64,000 nt of DNA from NCBI GenBank assembly GCA_963969365.1, contig OZ017758.1:1798001-1862000 (forward strand). Direction: 5' to 3'. A model generated the notes under the pieces. The model saw only the letters and a program-made list of their open reading frames with translations. It ran no database searches and was not told the origin of the DNA. Below are positions 51,701 to 63,741 of this stretch, piece by piece (position 1 is the first letter of the stretch; each line of letters starts with the position of its first letter). Position numbers and translations under genes: made by a program. The DNA is from Asterochloris sp. CNOR1. Its lineage: Eukaryota > Chlorophyta > Trebouxiophyceae > Trebouxiales > Trebouxiaceae.

Positions 51701-52752
51701 GCCAAAGCTCAACGTTTCACCAAAGTGCCAGCCTGTTCGTCTCAGGTTGTGCTATGCCGACAGGCCATGCACAGCCTCCCAGCCCGGCGGCACGTCTTTG
51801 CTGATCCTGCAGCTGTGCAGTGCCTCTGCACAATTCTCTGATGCAGGCTTGAAGTTGCTCATTCTGCTTCCTGTGCAACATGCACCCTACATTCTCCCAG
51901 CTGCTCCCTGCAGGTGGACTTCAGCCAGAGTGTCTACCACTTGTGGAAACAGTTCCGCCGCTTTGGCAAGGCTGGCAGCAAAGATGTGATGGGGCTGGAC
52001 AAGCCAGGCGAGGCAGGGTTGGGGCCTGACAGCAGGCTGCAGATCAAGGTGACTGACTGCACCAGATCGCGTTGCTGAGCTAGGCTGCACATGATTCAGC
52101 ACCCGCAAGCTCACCAGATTGCTGACTCTCTTGTTTTCAATCAGCTCTGGTGCTTGATTCGCTGATGTCTGCATTCGAATTTGTTTGTGCCATGGCATAC
52201 AGCACAACTGAGGTGCTCGCGTGGCAGACACAACATGGCTGCTCAGAGTGGTGCTGGCTCTCGGTGCTCTACCCTGCTTGTTCTGCCCCTGCCCCAGTGC
52301 CTCACACCTTTATTACCCAGCAGGCCGGCGTGGGAGGCATGGCTGCTCAGCGGGGTGGCGGCTCCAAGGACTATGGGCTGCTGCTTGACTCAGCCCCACA
52401 GCCGCAGCCCACAGGACACCGCAGCAGAGAGCAGCCCAGCTCAGGAAAGCGGCGGCCTTACGAGGAGGAGTCTAGGGACAGGCACAGCAGGAAGCGCCAC
52501 CACAGAGAACCCAGTCCAGGCAACGAAGACCGCCACAGGGATAAACATAGTGATCGCCAGGACAGGCACAGGCTGCCTCCCTCTGACGGCAGGGAGCAGC
52601 GGCAGGAGGGAGGCAGCAGCAGGCATCACACCCGGCGGGATGACACACACACCAGGCATAGGGAATCAGCTCATGCCGACAGATCTGCCAAGTCCCATAG
52701 GCACGACAGGCACCGGGATGACAGAGGGCGGGATCCCCTCCGGACGCATTGA
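48797..52752 (+). CDS. PPIL4/CYP59-type cyclophilin with RRM and RS-like tail, ~500 aa
   Basis: Eight exons in phase: 48797-48999, 49135-49223, 49522-49693, 50091-50264, 50453-50576, 51134-51307, 51914-52048 and 52324-52752. The N-terminal cyclophilin domain runs [20 protein letters not shown] through [16 protein letters not shown] to [17 protein letters not shown]. The usual catalytic Arg of FHRI is Gln here (FHQV), and the Trp site is His (GKHTIFG), so isomerase activity is doubtful, as in animal PPIL4. Then come [30 protein letters not shown], and an RRM with RNP2-like LFVCKLN and RNP1 SLCYAFLGF ending [15 protein letters not shown] follows, then a ~140-residue Arg/His/Asp/Ser tail resembling splicing factors. 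Plant CYP59 has a CCHC zinc knuckle after the RRM; none is seen. The likely role is nuclear, linking RNA polymerase II and pre-mRNA processing. The last acceptor is CAGCAG, allowing one extra Gln. Confidence 0.95.
51558..51641 (+). repeat. 29-bp minisatellite, three copies, in PPIL4 intron 6
   Basis: Units 51558-51586 and 51587-51615 are identical 29-mers, and 51616-51641 is a third copy truncated by three bases. The unit is TGAATGTTGCGTGTGGTGGG followed by ATGGGGAAC. Just upstream, 51520-51560 contains short TTGCATTGCATGAA direct repeats. Confidence 0.9.
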
Positions 52753-53016
52753 GTGTCTTGCCAAGCTTTCTTGCAAAGTTTCATATGGCAATTGAACGCT
52801 TGACATCTGAGCAAGACTTTCAGACAGGCCTTATGACTTGGCTTTTGGCAGCGCACCTGGCCCTTGAAGCTGGGCTCACATCAAGTTTGTGCTTCACGTC
52901 AAACAGCACGGATGCATCTCCCCAGGCGCCTGGCTTTGCTGGGGACACAGCTGGCACTGGCGACTCCTGCACCCACGCCAACACAACATACTCAAACTAG
53001 TATTGAAGGTACATAA

Positions 53017-55787
53017 TCACTCTGTTATGCTGCCAGGCCAGTGTACAAGACACACCTTCTGCACTGGCTGCTGGGAGGAAGCTGTCTTGATCCGCGGCGA
53101 CTGTGCAGTGCCCTCCACGCGCTTGCTCGCTGGCTTGCTGCCACACTCAGCTGCCTCAGGCCTTACAGCTGCAATGACAGCTGCAGCTGGCGCCTGCTTT
53201 GAAGGCGAGCTTGCGCGGCTGGCAGGGGCTGACTGCTGCACAGTCTGCTGCTTGGGTTGAGACAAGCGAGAGACCAGAGACTTCTGCAAAGGACAAGCCT
53301 GGCTCTCAAGGACAGGAGCTTTAGCTTAAGATCTGCTTTGGCATCCAGCAAGGCAGCCTGCAAATGCGCTGACCTTCTCCTGACTCCGTTGTTTGGCTGC
53401 TTTCTGCTGCTCTTGCTGTAGCGCCTGTATCAGACTCTGCGCCTCTGCCAGTTCGTGCTCCTTCTGCTGCTTCAGCTGGTCTGCACCAGGTCAGGAGATG
53501 CAGGCTGATGTGCAGACAATGCTGCCACGGCTAGCAGCAGCAGCAGGTGGTGGGCACAGCACACCTCTCACTGGACCGATGCGCGGGCCCAATGCAGTTG
53601 AGGCGCCCTTGTGCTCACAGATAGTGCTGAAGCACATCACCAGCATGCTACCTTTGATTAAACTAGCACAGCCTGCTCAAGATGCTGCAGGTGCACTGCC
53701 TGCATGCCCTCTGTTGTCACACAGGGCGTCAATGTGCACGACAAGGCCTTCAGCTGCGTGCATGCACCCATGCCAAGCGCTGCCGCCACACCACCCAAAA
53801 ATGTTGAGGGTCCTCGCCATCCAAAGGAGTGGTGCAGCACCGCAAGCACAGAGCAACGCACAGACCGCACACGCACCCATGCCAAAGCGCTGCCGCCGCA
53901 CCACCGAGCGGTGCACCTTCAGCTCCCTCCGCGTCTTCAGCAGGCTGTCCCTCAGGTCAGATGCGCGCAGCGCCAGAGCCCGCCGCGCCCGGCTGTCGTT
54001 CTGCGCTACTCCTGCCACTGCCTGCAGAGCCAGAGATGAGCTAGGTGAGGCAGGGCCAGGAGAAACAAAGGGCTTACACTGCAGCGTAGCTCCACCATGC
54101 AGGTCAGCCAGTCACCCCACACAGAGTGTTGCGTTCCTTGTGTATCTCTTTGGGTGGTGACAAACGTCTGGGCCATGCAGGCTGGCAGGCAGGGCTGACT
54201 GACACTTCAGCTTTCAAACTGTGCCATGGAGGCTTGGGGTGCGCCAGATGCACGCAACGCGCCTACCTGCTGCAGGCTGGTGCACTGTGCCGCTGCAGCC
54301 AGCGCTGAGGCCTCGGCCTGCTGCAGCCCTTCCCTGGCAGTCACCAGCTCCGCCTGCAAGGCACACAGGCCACCAATGCTCATGTCTGCCCTGCAGGCTG
54401 CGGCGGGGGTGAGACAAGGACATGACACGAGCGCAGCTGGCCTCGGTGCTGCAGGCAGTTGCATACCTGCCACCTCCGTGACCCTGCAGGCAGTGGCAGG
54501 GACAGTGAGGAACAGCAAATGGCGCGCAGCAGACCTTGACACTGCAAGCCTTCCCATACCTGCCACATCTGTGGCTCTGCAGGCAGAGGCAGGAGTGGCA
54601 GATACTGACAGCCAGGCGCAACATGCCTCGGTATGTGCCGAGAGCTCCCTCCGCTAGATGCTGCAGGGGCCAACACTGCCACGTCTTCCCCTGCCTACCG
54701 TGCACCCTTCAGCAAGGGCGTTGGCGAGACATGAAGGGACAGATGCCTGAGCGAATGTTCACAGCTGCCATGAGCATGAGCAGGACTCTCATCCAAGAGC
54801 GCAGGCTCAGCTCAGGCACAGGTAGTCCCCTGATGGTAGCAGCAATTGGATGCACTGTGCGGAGAGTGGGCGATGCACAGTGCTGTGGATCCCTACCTGA
54901 GTGATGGTCAGCAGCTGCTCTGCAACTGACGCCCGCTCCTCTGTCTCTTTCAGCTGCCCCTCCAGAGTTGCTACCTGCAGGCAAACGCAGGCTGCTTCTA
55001 GTACTGAGGAGGCCATGGGCATAAGTCAAGGCCTGCAGCTGCAGGCAAGCGATCTCACAGAGGCATGCTGCTGGCACAAGCTGCCAGCTTCAGCGTGCTG
55101 TGTTGCCAGAAAGTGGAGTTCTGTGGCTGGAGGCTCATCCCAAAGCCAAGATCAAGGATGTTCCCATGTTTCAAATGGAGCCAGGATGTGGTGGCACCTG
55201 CTGCAGTGCTGTCAGCTGCGACAGGCTGCACCAACACTCCATGTCTGAGCCTGGCAGCGCCGTGCATGCAGCCTAAGGCTGGCAGTGCCACAGCCTGTCC
55301 CAGGGTAGCTAGGGCGGTGCCAGCATTGGGCTGGCGCGCAAAGCAGGTGGCTCATGGCCTCGCACCTTGGTAGTGGCCACTGTCAGGGCAGCATCTGACC
55401 TCAAAGCATTTAGCCGGGCATTCTGTGAGTCCAGCTCAGCAGTGAATTCGTTGACAATGTTCTGCACCATCTGCGCCATCCAGGGCGTGCGCTGCGCCTC
55501 TTTCTACAGGCAAGGGGGAGTGTCATGTTCAGGCTTGCAGAGCTGCAGGAGCATTGGGCACTGGGGCAGCTCAGCCATACCGCATTGCTGGCAGAGGTAT
55601 GTTTGGCAATAAGCTTCAATGCTAGCGCCTTTGATCTGAACATGAACTCAGGGAGTCAGCCATGTACGAGGGTGGTACAGTGGCAGCAGAGACAGCCTTT
55701 CAGTCCTTGCCCTTCCTTCTTGCGAGCTTTGTCCTTGTTGGCTTTTACAGAAGGCTTCTTGCGGGCAGCTGGTGGCGCCTCTGGCAT
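53017..55787 (-). CDS. Coiled-coil protein with basic N-terminus, function unknown
   Basis: A start at 55787 gives MPEAPPAARKKPSVKANKDK, a Lys-rich head. Downstream exons include SKALALKLIAKHTSASNA (about 55580-55640), RTPWMAQMVQNIVNEFTAEL with LDSQNARLNALRSDAALTVA (55380-55507), LEGQLKETEERASVAEQLLT (about 54900-54975), and LVTAREGLQQAEASALAAAA (about 54270-54360). Also present are SDLRDSLLKTRRELKVHRSV (about 53900-53970) and LAEAQSLIQALQQEQQKAAK (about 53400-53460). These are long amphipathic heptad helices with conserved-looking spacing and good splice sites. The tail is Ser/Ala/Pro/Lys-rich and can stop at 53017; another terminal exon (ESPVPAVSPAKPGAWGD, about 52900-52960) is possible. 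The overall form resembles small coiled-coil basal-body or axonemal proteins, but I see no signature that names a family. Exon ends are approximate. Confidence 0.62.
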
Positions 55788-56834
55788 GGTGGCTTGTTCA
55801 CGCCTTCTCAAAAGCTGAAAATGGCGATAGGTCAGGCATGGGCCATGCATGGTCAAACGTTGAAGCTGCCCAGACTGTTGCGGACTAGGTTCGCGTGTAA
55901 TTCCACGAGCGCAATGGGGAGGTGCGTCACACGACAGTCATGCTTCCGGTGTAGTCATGCTGAGATCAAAAAACTGGGGCCAGTCCAGCCTGTAAGCATG
56001 TAGCCCCAGGAGACTTGAACTTGACATGAGTACTGCAAGCCGTCAAGAAGAATTCAGTTCAGGCCAATCACACCTGCCATGGAGACCAGCCAGAGGTGCA
56101 TACGCAAACACAAAGAAACTTTGAGATCGCCTACAGTGTTGGTCTCTACCATCTGCCTTGCATCAGAGGCTGCTTGTGCAGGACAAGGCAAGCAATTTGT
56201 TTTTGGTGCCTGTCCAGAGTGCGATGCTGCTGCTTTGGTTTGCAGCAAAGCTGGCTGAGCTGCCGCCATGGACATGGTCCCTGGTTCTACTGCATGCCGA
56301 TGGTACTCAGACCACATGAACAATTCTCCAAGGAGGAAACAGCTGAGGGCCCTGGCTGAAGCATCTTTGAGCTGAAGGGCTGTGTTCCTTCTCTGATGTC
56401 TGCAGCTGGTACTAGAGGCGCCAGTGGCATAGCAGCCTATCAGCAGGGCACATGGCGCAGCAGCCAGCGGTCACCTGCAGGCTTGGGGAAAGCATGCCAT
56501 TATCCTTTTGAAGCACCAGCCTAAGGTTCAGGAGCAGCAGTGTGCACAGCTCCCAGGCGCAGAATGAACAGCTCCCAGGCGCAACTCCTGAGCCCTGCAG
56601 TGCTGCAGCCTGAGGGAAACTGATAATATGTTGTGCTCCATTGCCTGCCTTTCTGCTTCTGCGTTGGTGTCCTGAGCATCAGGGCAAAAGCAGCTTTTGC
56701 GACCTGCTTTGAAGGTCTTGGGCCTAAATGGGCTGGGGCCTTGAAGTCACATCTAAATAGTACTTCCTGAAAACGGAAGGGCCAGTCTCACATTGCCAGG
56801 TGCACAGCAGCACAATAGCATCCAGGACATTACA
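55788..56834. other. Intergenic region between coiled-coil gene and SDA1
   Basis: About 1.05 kb upstream of the coiled-coil gene start and downstream of the SDA1 stop; both genes are on the minus strand. No exon-like segment with family support was seen. A direct repeat CTCCCAGGCGCA occurs twice near 56549-56585. The region should hold the coiled-coil gene promoter and the SDA1 3' untranslated region. Confidence 0.45.
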
Positions 56835-59800
56835 CTACTTCTTCAGAGGGTTGATGCGCCCTTTGAAATTCTTGGCTCCACCAGTCTTTGACTTCCGGCG
56901 ACGTGACAGCTGCTGCATGCGCGCTGCAGCTGGCATGTTCTTCTGCTTAGCCTTCTCCTTGTTGCTGAGGCCCCCAGTCTTCTTCTTTCTCAGAGATGAG
57001 GCTGCACCAAAGCCGCCCCGTCCCTCACGCCCTGTACAGTGCACAAGATTAGGTGAAGCAGCATCAAGGCTGCCTTTGCCTTCAGCGTCCCAGCAAGGCA
57101 CGCATGCACCAGCTGGCCCCCACTGCAGCGTGGGCTGTAACATACAAAAGCACGTAGGTGGCTGCCTCCAGCGCAGCATGAGGCACCGCAGAGGCTGCCT
57201 ACAACATCTCAGCCTGGACACACACAGCACAGGCCCACAAAGGAAGTGCTGCAGTTTCTGAAGTCAGCATTGGGTTGACCCATGTGCTACACAGCACTGA
57301 ACGGTAGACAGGGCACTACTCACCATCCAGCACGGATTGCATGCGCTCATCCTTGGTCTTGCGCCGCTTGTGCCGCCCCATCAGGCTGTCCGGGTCAACA
57401 CGAGCTTCACTGACCACCCCCATACCGTCCTGCATGGCAGCAGGGAAAGGGTGCATGTGAGAAGCGTCCTGAGACGGGCAGTCCTCTCTCACCACTGATG
57501 GCCTCCTGCATGGCAGCAGGGAGAGAAGGCATCAACCATGGGTTGCAGCTCATCAAGTCTGCAAGCCAAAATCTGCTTCCAGGACTGGCATGCCTCTCAA
57601 GCAGTGGCCGGCGTCCAGTTGCCACACAGAAGTAGGAGTTCAGACAGACAGGGCTGGCACTGTCAATGCCAGTCCGTGTTGCCCCTCGATGTTCACTCTG
57701 AATTAGTGCAGCAAGTCAAACTTTGGCTGCTGTGCAGCAGCACACAGCCTTGATGCTTCAAGAGCTTGCTCTGTCCAGAGAAGCATAGCCAACTGCTCAG
57801 GCTGTGCAACCAACAGCAGCCTCAGGGGTCCACCGCACAGCCTGCACAGGCACAAAACAGATTCAGGCCGACCCATGAGTCACAAAGCCTCCGTAACATC
57901 ACAGAGCTTGCTGACCGGGACTGCACCACATACAGGCAGCATCGAAACGCCCTACACAAATGACAGTGTCCCCTCAAAGCCACCATACAGCATACTGCGT
58001 AGCAGACAGGCGGCCTCAGAATGACCCCACACAGTCAGCATGAAGCATACCTTGAACTCGAGGGCAGCATCTGCCTCGTCCATGGCCTCCGCTTCCCTTC
58101 TGTCCCGCTTGGACTTGGTGCCCTTCAGCCCAAACTTCTGCATGGTGGCCTCCACCACCTGCCTGCAATGGGGGATGTGGCAGTGCTAAGAGCACAGCAA
58201 AGAGTGGGCTGTGCCAGAGAACTGCCTGACACTCTCATAGAGTGCTCAGCGCTGGAGCTGGAACTTCATGCAAAGCGTGCCACAGTGGTGAAAAGAGTTG
58301 CTGCAGCAATTCATCAGCCTGCAGGTCCTCAAACAGGGCAAGCAGGGCAGGCCCAGTTTGCTCTACAGCCAGCACCAGTAGCTGACACCAGCGTTATCTT
58401 GATTGCACTGTGCTGCAGCTCAAGGCTGGGCTCAAAGGGCTGCAGCATGCAGTAACTGCGGGGCAAGCATGTTGGCTTGTCAAGTGTGCCCAGCTGACTC
58501 ACTTGTGTCGAAGCTCCCTGATGCGCGCAAAGTCATCAGCCGTCAGTATTCGTCCCATCTCCACGGGCACGGCAGCAGCGTCCTCAGCAGCCGAGCCATC
58601 CTTCTGCTGCTGCTGTGCCTGCTTGGCCTGCGCCAGCTGGCGCCTAAGGCTCTGCATGCTGCCTGCCTGGGACTGCACGGGCACCCTGGCAGGGCGCCCC
58701 TCAGGCTCCTCACTCCAGGTGCCAGTGGTGGCCACCGCCAGCCCAGCAGCACCATCCTGGGCTGCACGGTCTGCTGCTCCAGGCCCTGCCTCGCTGCCGC
58801 CAGCTTCGTCCTGATGCTCATCGTCTGAACTGCCCTCTGCGAGAGCCTCAGCAGCTACCGACTCTTCGCTATCTGAGCTACCCACTGCCAGAGCCTCAGC
58901 TGCTGCCGCCTCATCTCCATCAGACTCAGCCTCATCGCTGCTGACATCCGCCTCCACGCCCTCCTGACAGACGCAGGGCACATGGTCAGCAGCTGCCTCT
59001 AGCTGCAAGGCTAAGGAGGAAGGCGGTCAAAGATGCTTCAGCTCATTCAGCTTGTGCTGAACTCCTGCATCAGGTGAATGCAACATTGGCTGCTCTGATA
59101 CAAGTGCACACCCACTGCCATGACCCTTAACAGCCCGCTCAGAGACAAAAGGATGCAGCTCAGCACATGAGCAACAGGCCGCTGATGGCTGACTTTGAAT
59201 CCCACCTCAAGCACTGCCTCTCCATCACTTTCCAGACCATCATCCTCAGGTCGCTCTGCTGTCTCAGCCTGTCTGGCAGTAGGCATTTGGATTGCAATCT
59301 CCTCTGCGGGCCCTACTCCATCATTGCTGACGATATCTTCTCCGTCCTCCAGCTCCAGCTCAGAGCCTGAGTCAGAGCCTAAGTCAGAGCCACCATCATC
59401 CCCCTGCAGCTCAGCCTGCTGCAGCAGCTCTGCACCCAGCACGCGGTCCTGCAGCCAACAGAAGGTTCTGGTTCAATCAACAGCGGCTGCAACTCAACAG
59501 TGACTAGCAGTGCACATTGGCCTGCTGCAGCAGCTCTGCGCCCAGCTGATGGTCCTGCAGCAGGCCTGAGTTGAATGCAGCAAAGGTGGAAGACAGGAGC
59601 AGTTAGGGCTGGAGTTTGACCCGCGGCAGCAGCTCTGCACTCAGCATGTGGTCCTGCAGCCAGCAGGGCGCCTGATGCACAGCAACAGCGGTGATCGTGA
59701 CAGCAACAAGCAAGCCATGCCAGCTACAACACAGTGGTGGCTGCGGCCTATCAAGTGTGCCAGTCCCAATGGACCAGCAGGGGCCCATTCAGGTACTGCA

Positions 59801-62800
59801 CCATACAGGCAGCAGGATCAGCAGCACATCTTGAACAAAATAGAGCATGCAGCAAGTGGCTGATCTGGATCTGGACTCAAGGCCGCCCCAACTTGCAATG
59901 GCAGGCAGCAGCGCTGCCCAACCTCGTAGCAAAGCCATTACGTGGTACCCATTGGCAAGTAGCAACCACACACACCTGGATCTGGGCGGCCCCATACTGC
60001 AGGGGCTGGGCCTCCAAGTTGGCCCCCCGCCCGCGGTCCTTCTTCTCCAGCAGCTGAGGGGCGACCTCCCGGAACAGCCCAATCAGGCCCCGTGCGGCCG
60101 AGCTGACCTCCTTCTCCCGGTATTTCTTATAGGCAGCCAGGTCCTGCGGAGCAGAGGACCGCTTTTTAGACACTGGAGCACTGTCTGTGCAGCATACAGT
60201 ATCTGTGTAGGAGTGCAAGCCCGGTGTGCACTGTGCGCGGTCGGGAGCAGGCCATGGCAAACTGCTTTTGTAAGCAGTTGGTGGGACCATCTGAGACCCA
60301 GGCTGCCTGACACAGTCACCTCGCAGCGTGGTGCAGGGAGACCTGGCGCAACCTGGCTGAGGCAGAAGGCGCTGTGTGCTGCTGAGCACCGAGTCCTAAT
60401 ACACCGCACCAGAAACTCACCTGCAGCATCTCGTGCGTCATGACCAGCGGCATGCGCACACACAGCTCCCGAACCGTCCTCAGACCTGTTGTGATCTCCT
60501 CTGGGCGCGCCCGGTCATGGATGAACTGGTTGCACAGGTGGCGCAGCACCGGTTGCAGCCAGTCGGGGGGCACCATGTCGTGGCAGGCCTGAAAGAGGGG
60601 TGAGCATGTGGTCACTTGGCAGCAGCAGTGCTTGGTGTAGCAGTGGGCCAGGAGCTGTCGACGCAAGCCTCACTCCAGCCCAGTAGCAGCAGCAGGCGTG
60701 CCAGCCACAGAACAGTGGCAAACAGCAAGGCTGTACCATTGTCTTTTGTGGTGCCCTAAGCCACAGATGCAAGCATTGCACGCCTCACCATTACGAGGGC
60801 GGCCAGCACGTGAGTGACGTCCCGCTGCCGTGGCTGCACCAGGTTCAAAAACCCTGCATAGTACTTCTCGTCCAGCACCTGCAGCATGAGAAGCAGGAGT
60901 GAAGTGGTCACAGATTGCGAGACTAAGCTGCACGTGAGCACTCAAGGATCCATAGCAGCATGGCTGGCCTGCATGCAGATGCTGTCAGCACATAGGGGCC
61001 CTCAGGCAGTGTGCTACCAACCCAGCACACAACTCAGCAGGTGGTTGAGAGAAGTGCGCCAACCATAGCAAGAGGCACAAGACCAAGCACAGCTGCTAAA
61101 AGGCTGACCAGCTTGTGCACGCCAACCACTCGCGCAGCCAAGCTCATCATAGCCAGCCGCGTCTCCCAGCTCTCCTGTTTGTACCGCACATTCAGCTGGG
61201 TCACCAGCTTTTCAGCAAAACCCTGTAGGGCAGGCACACAGGGAATCAAGGGTCTGCTGTGCCTTTGATGCTGACAGCAACAGCAGAAGGGAGGAAGGGC
61301 TGGCGGCACGCCAGGCACCAGCATGCGCCTCTGCCACACCCACCAGCAGGTCCGCCAAATCTTATTCGCCAGTGTGCACAAGGCGAAAAGTTCGCGAGGA
61401 TGCCGCCATGTGCTTGGGTCCACAGAATGCTTACAAGCTCTGCATTGGTTGTGCACAAGCAAGGCATGTCTACATGTGGCCCCTAAAACCTCGCAGCGTA
61501 GCCAAGCTCAGGGCTGTCAAAACAAGGTGTGTGCAGCGAACAGGGCACCTGAAAGTCATCCAGCAGCTGCACCGCAGCAGAGCTCTCTATAACCCAGCCA
61601 CAGGACAGGAGTAGCGCACCTGAGGGTCATTCAGCAGCTGCACGGCAGCAAAGCTCTCTGCTCCCGTCCCACGCTCTTTGCGCGCATTCTTCCTGAGAGC
61701 GCCCATCACACGCTTCAGCTTGGCCTGCTTCTTCTTCTTGCTGCTGAGCGTGCCCTGCAGGGACGAGGCAAAAGGCCGTTGCGTTGCAGCCAGCTGGGAG
61801 GAATCAAAGGAGGCGCCCTTAAGCCTGTTTGTGCGCAGCACTCAACAGCAGCCACTGCTGCGGTGTGCCTGTCCTGCAGCCACTAGCAGCGCAGCACCGC
61901 ATGCGTCTCACGCCACCATGCAACGGCCACACATGCACACCTCCCCCACCTTCTTATTGGCCTTGTAGATGTCTGTCTTGCTGGGCTGCACCGTCTTCAG
62001 CTGCGCCTCGTCCTCGCCGTCTGACGCCTCATCCTCTGCCTGAGTGTCCTGCCCCAGGAAGAACTTGAGTGCCGCCAGCATGATGTGCGAGTTGGAGTGC
62101 AGGGCGGCACTGGCTGCAGGCACAGGCAGCAGACAGTCAAGCCACACGCTGCAGGGAGCTGCCAGCCTTGTTGGGAGTTGGGGTGCAGGGCACAGCTGGC
62201 GCATGTGCAGGCAGATCAGGGAACTTAGCTTCTCACGCTGCACGGCAAGCTTGTGATGAGAGTGCCGCTAGCATCATGTCGGGGTGCACAGCAACATTGG
62301 CTTGAGCTCTGGGTAGGCAGAGGGGGCAAACTGGCACTGACAGCATGCCGCTGTCTGCAAGCACCTTCCCCTTGGCACGCCACAAGTGACGGTGCTCGGC
62401 CCATCGCGTGTGCTGGGCAATCTCTGGAGCTTGCAACAGGCCCCATATGCAAGAGAGAGGGCACCATGCAGGGCTCTCTTACACCAAGCATGCACCTGGT
62501 ACTTGCTCAGGGTGTGCAAAGCCTGTATGCTAGATGCCGAGCTTGCAGAGCCCCAGGCACACCTATCACGTTCACAGTGCGCGCGTCACGCCACACATGG
62601 CGCCTCCATAGCTCTGTGAGCACGGCCAACGATTTCTTGGCAGCCATCTCACTGTCGTCCTGCAGCATGCTGTACAGGAAGTTCTGTATGCTGCGGTTCA
62701 GGCGCTCGTCGCGGTGCTTCTGATTGGCGCCCTTGATGTCTGCAGGCATGATGTGCAGCTTTGAGTGGGAGAGGAGTCTGAGCGCTTCTGCCACTTGGGC

Positions 62801-63741
62801 AGCAGGTGAGGTTGGGTGGCAGCCTGCAGAGGGGCACTGTGCAATAGCAAATGTCCCAGGTACAGCTGCAGAAACTACAGGCAATGATAGGTTGGCATGC
62901 AAGGCCAGCGCAGGAGTCCCTGCATTCTTTGAGAACAGGCAGAAACGGCACCCAGTGCCTCACCTGCCACAATGTGGGAGAACAGCATCTGCCTGAGAGC
63001 CTTGTCGCGGCACCTGAACAGGCGGAAGAAGAGCGGCAGCACCTCCATGGGCGACACCTGGCCCCTGTTGCGCAGCAGGATCAGCGCCTTCACTGCCGCT
63101 TGGCGCAGGGCTGAGTCCAACGCCTCGCTGTGGGTGTCCAGCAGCTGCATGAGCTCTGCCGGGAATCCTGCAGTGTCCTTGGGGTAGCACTGTGCCACCT
63201 GCGCACAGCGTTGGTGGTGAGAGACAAGGTAAAATTACTGCCATAAGATGTCAAAGACAGCACAAGTGGATCCCTTGGACAGGCAGGCCTCAAAGTTCTC
63301 TAGTTCGCAAGACAACGGGCTGCCAAGTGGCAGAGGGACCAAGAAGGCTGCTGTCAAAGCTGCCGCCTAGGATTTAGCTGGCAAAGCTGACCTGTGCCAA
63401 GAAGGCCAGCAGGTCTGCAAACTCCCTGGAGTCATTGCTGGGCTTGAGGGTGAAGATGTCCATGCACGCCCTATAGTGACGCCACTGCATCTCAAAGTCC
63501 TCTGCAAAGCCATCTGGATCTCTTTTTATGCTGCCCTGCAGTCAGAAGACATAGCTGGTGGTTGCAGATGAAGTCTGGCAGCTGTTGTCTCTACAAGTAT
63601 TAGCAGTCAAAACATGAGGGATACGCTTTACCTGCAGGGTGAGCAGGGCCTGATTGCTCTTGGACATGTGGATGATCTGCTGCTTGTACTCCGACTTGAA
63701 CGTTGCCGCCGCTGCTTGATTTCCGCCGCCGGTCAGCGCAG
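56835..63741 (-). CDS. SDA1: SDA1 family protein (60S ribosome biogenesis/export), first exon unresolved
   Basis: The translated exons follow SDA1 in order: SIKRDPDGFAEDFEMQWRHY (63392-63535), QCYPKDTAGFPAEL and VKALILLRNRGQVSP (62964-63198), and RLNRSIQNFLYSMLQDDSEM with DARTVNVI (62563-62739). Next come IMLAALKFFLGQDTQ (about 61951-62115), KKKKQAKLKRVMGAL (about 61620-61757), GFAEKLVTQLNVRY (61120-61222), VLDEKYYAGFLNLVQPRQRD (60790-60882), PLVMTHEMLQ (60420-60590) and LAAYKKYREKEVSSAARGLI (59977-60145). Acidic exons follow (59205-59455, 58502-58963), then TADDFARIRELR and the basic tail TGGLSNKEKAKQKNMPAAAR with stop at 56835. SDA1 is a HEAT-like nuclear protein needed for 60S subunit maturation and export. 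The most upstream exon found starts at 63741 in phase 1, so a small first exon should lie in 63742-64000 or beyond. ATG 63667 is the fallback start. Confidence 0.92.
59418..59664 (-). repeat. Three tandem ~103-bp copies of an SDA1 exon start
   Basis: Units at about 59418-59460, 59521-59563 and 59622-59664 share GCAGCAGCTCTGC...CAGC...TGGTCCTGCAG (plus strand), spaced about 103 bases apart. On the minus strand they read LQDRVLGAELLQQ, LQDHQLGAELLQQ and LQDHMLSAELLPR after an acceptor-like CTGCAG. Only the first leads into the long acidic exon; the others look like duplicated alternative or dead exon starts. Confidence 0.72.

Noticed and set aside
53393-54160. 255-codon plus-strand open frame
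   Set aside because: It overlaps minus-strand exons with clear heptads and donor/acceptor sites; its translation is Cys/Ser/Ala-rich without motifs, as expected for an antisense frame in GC-rich DNA.
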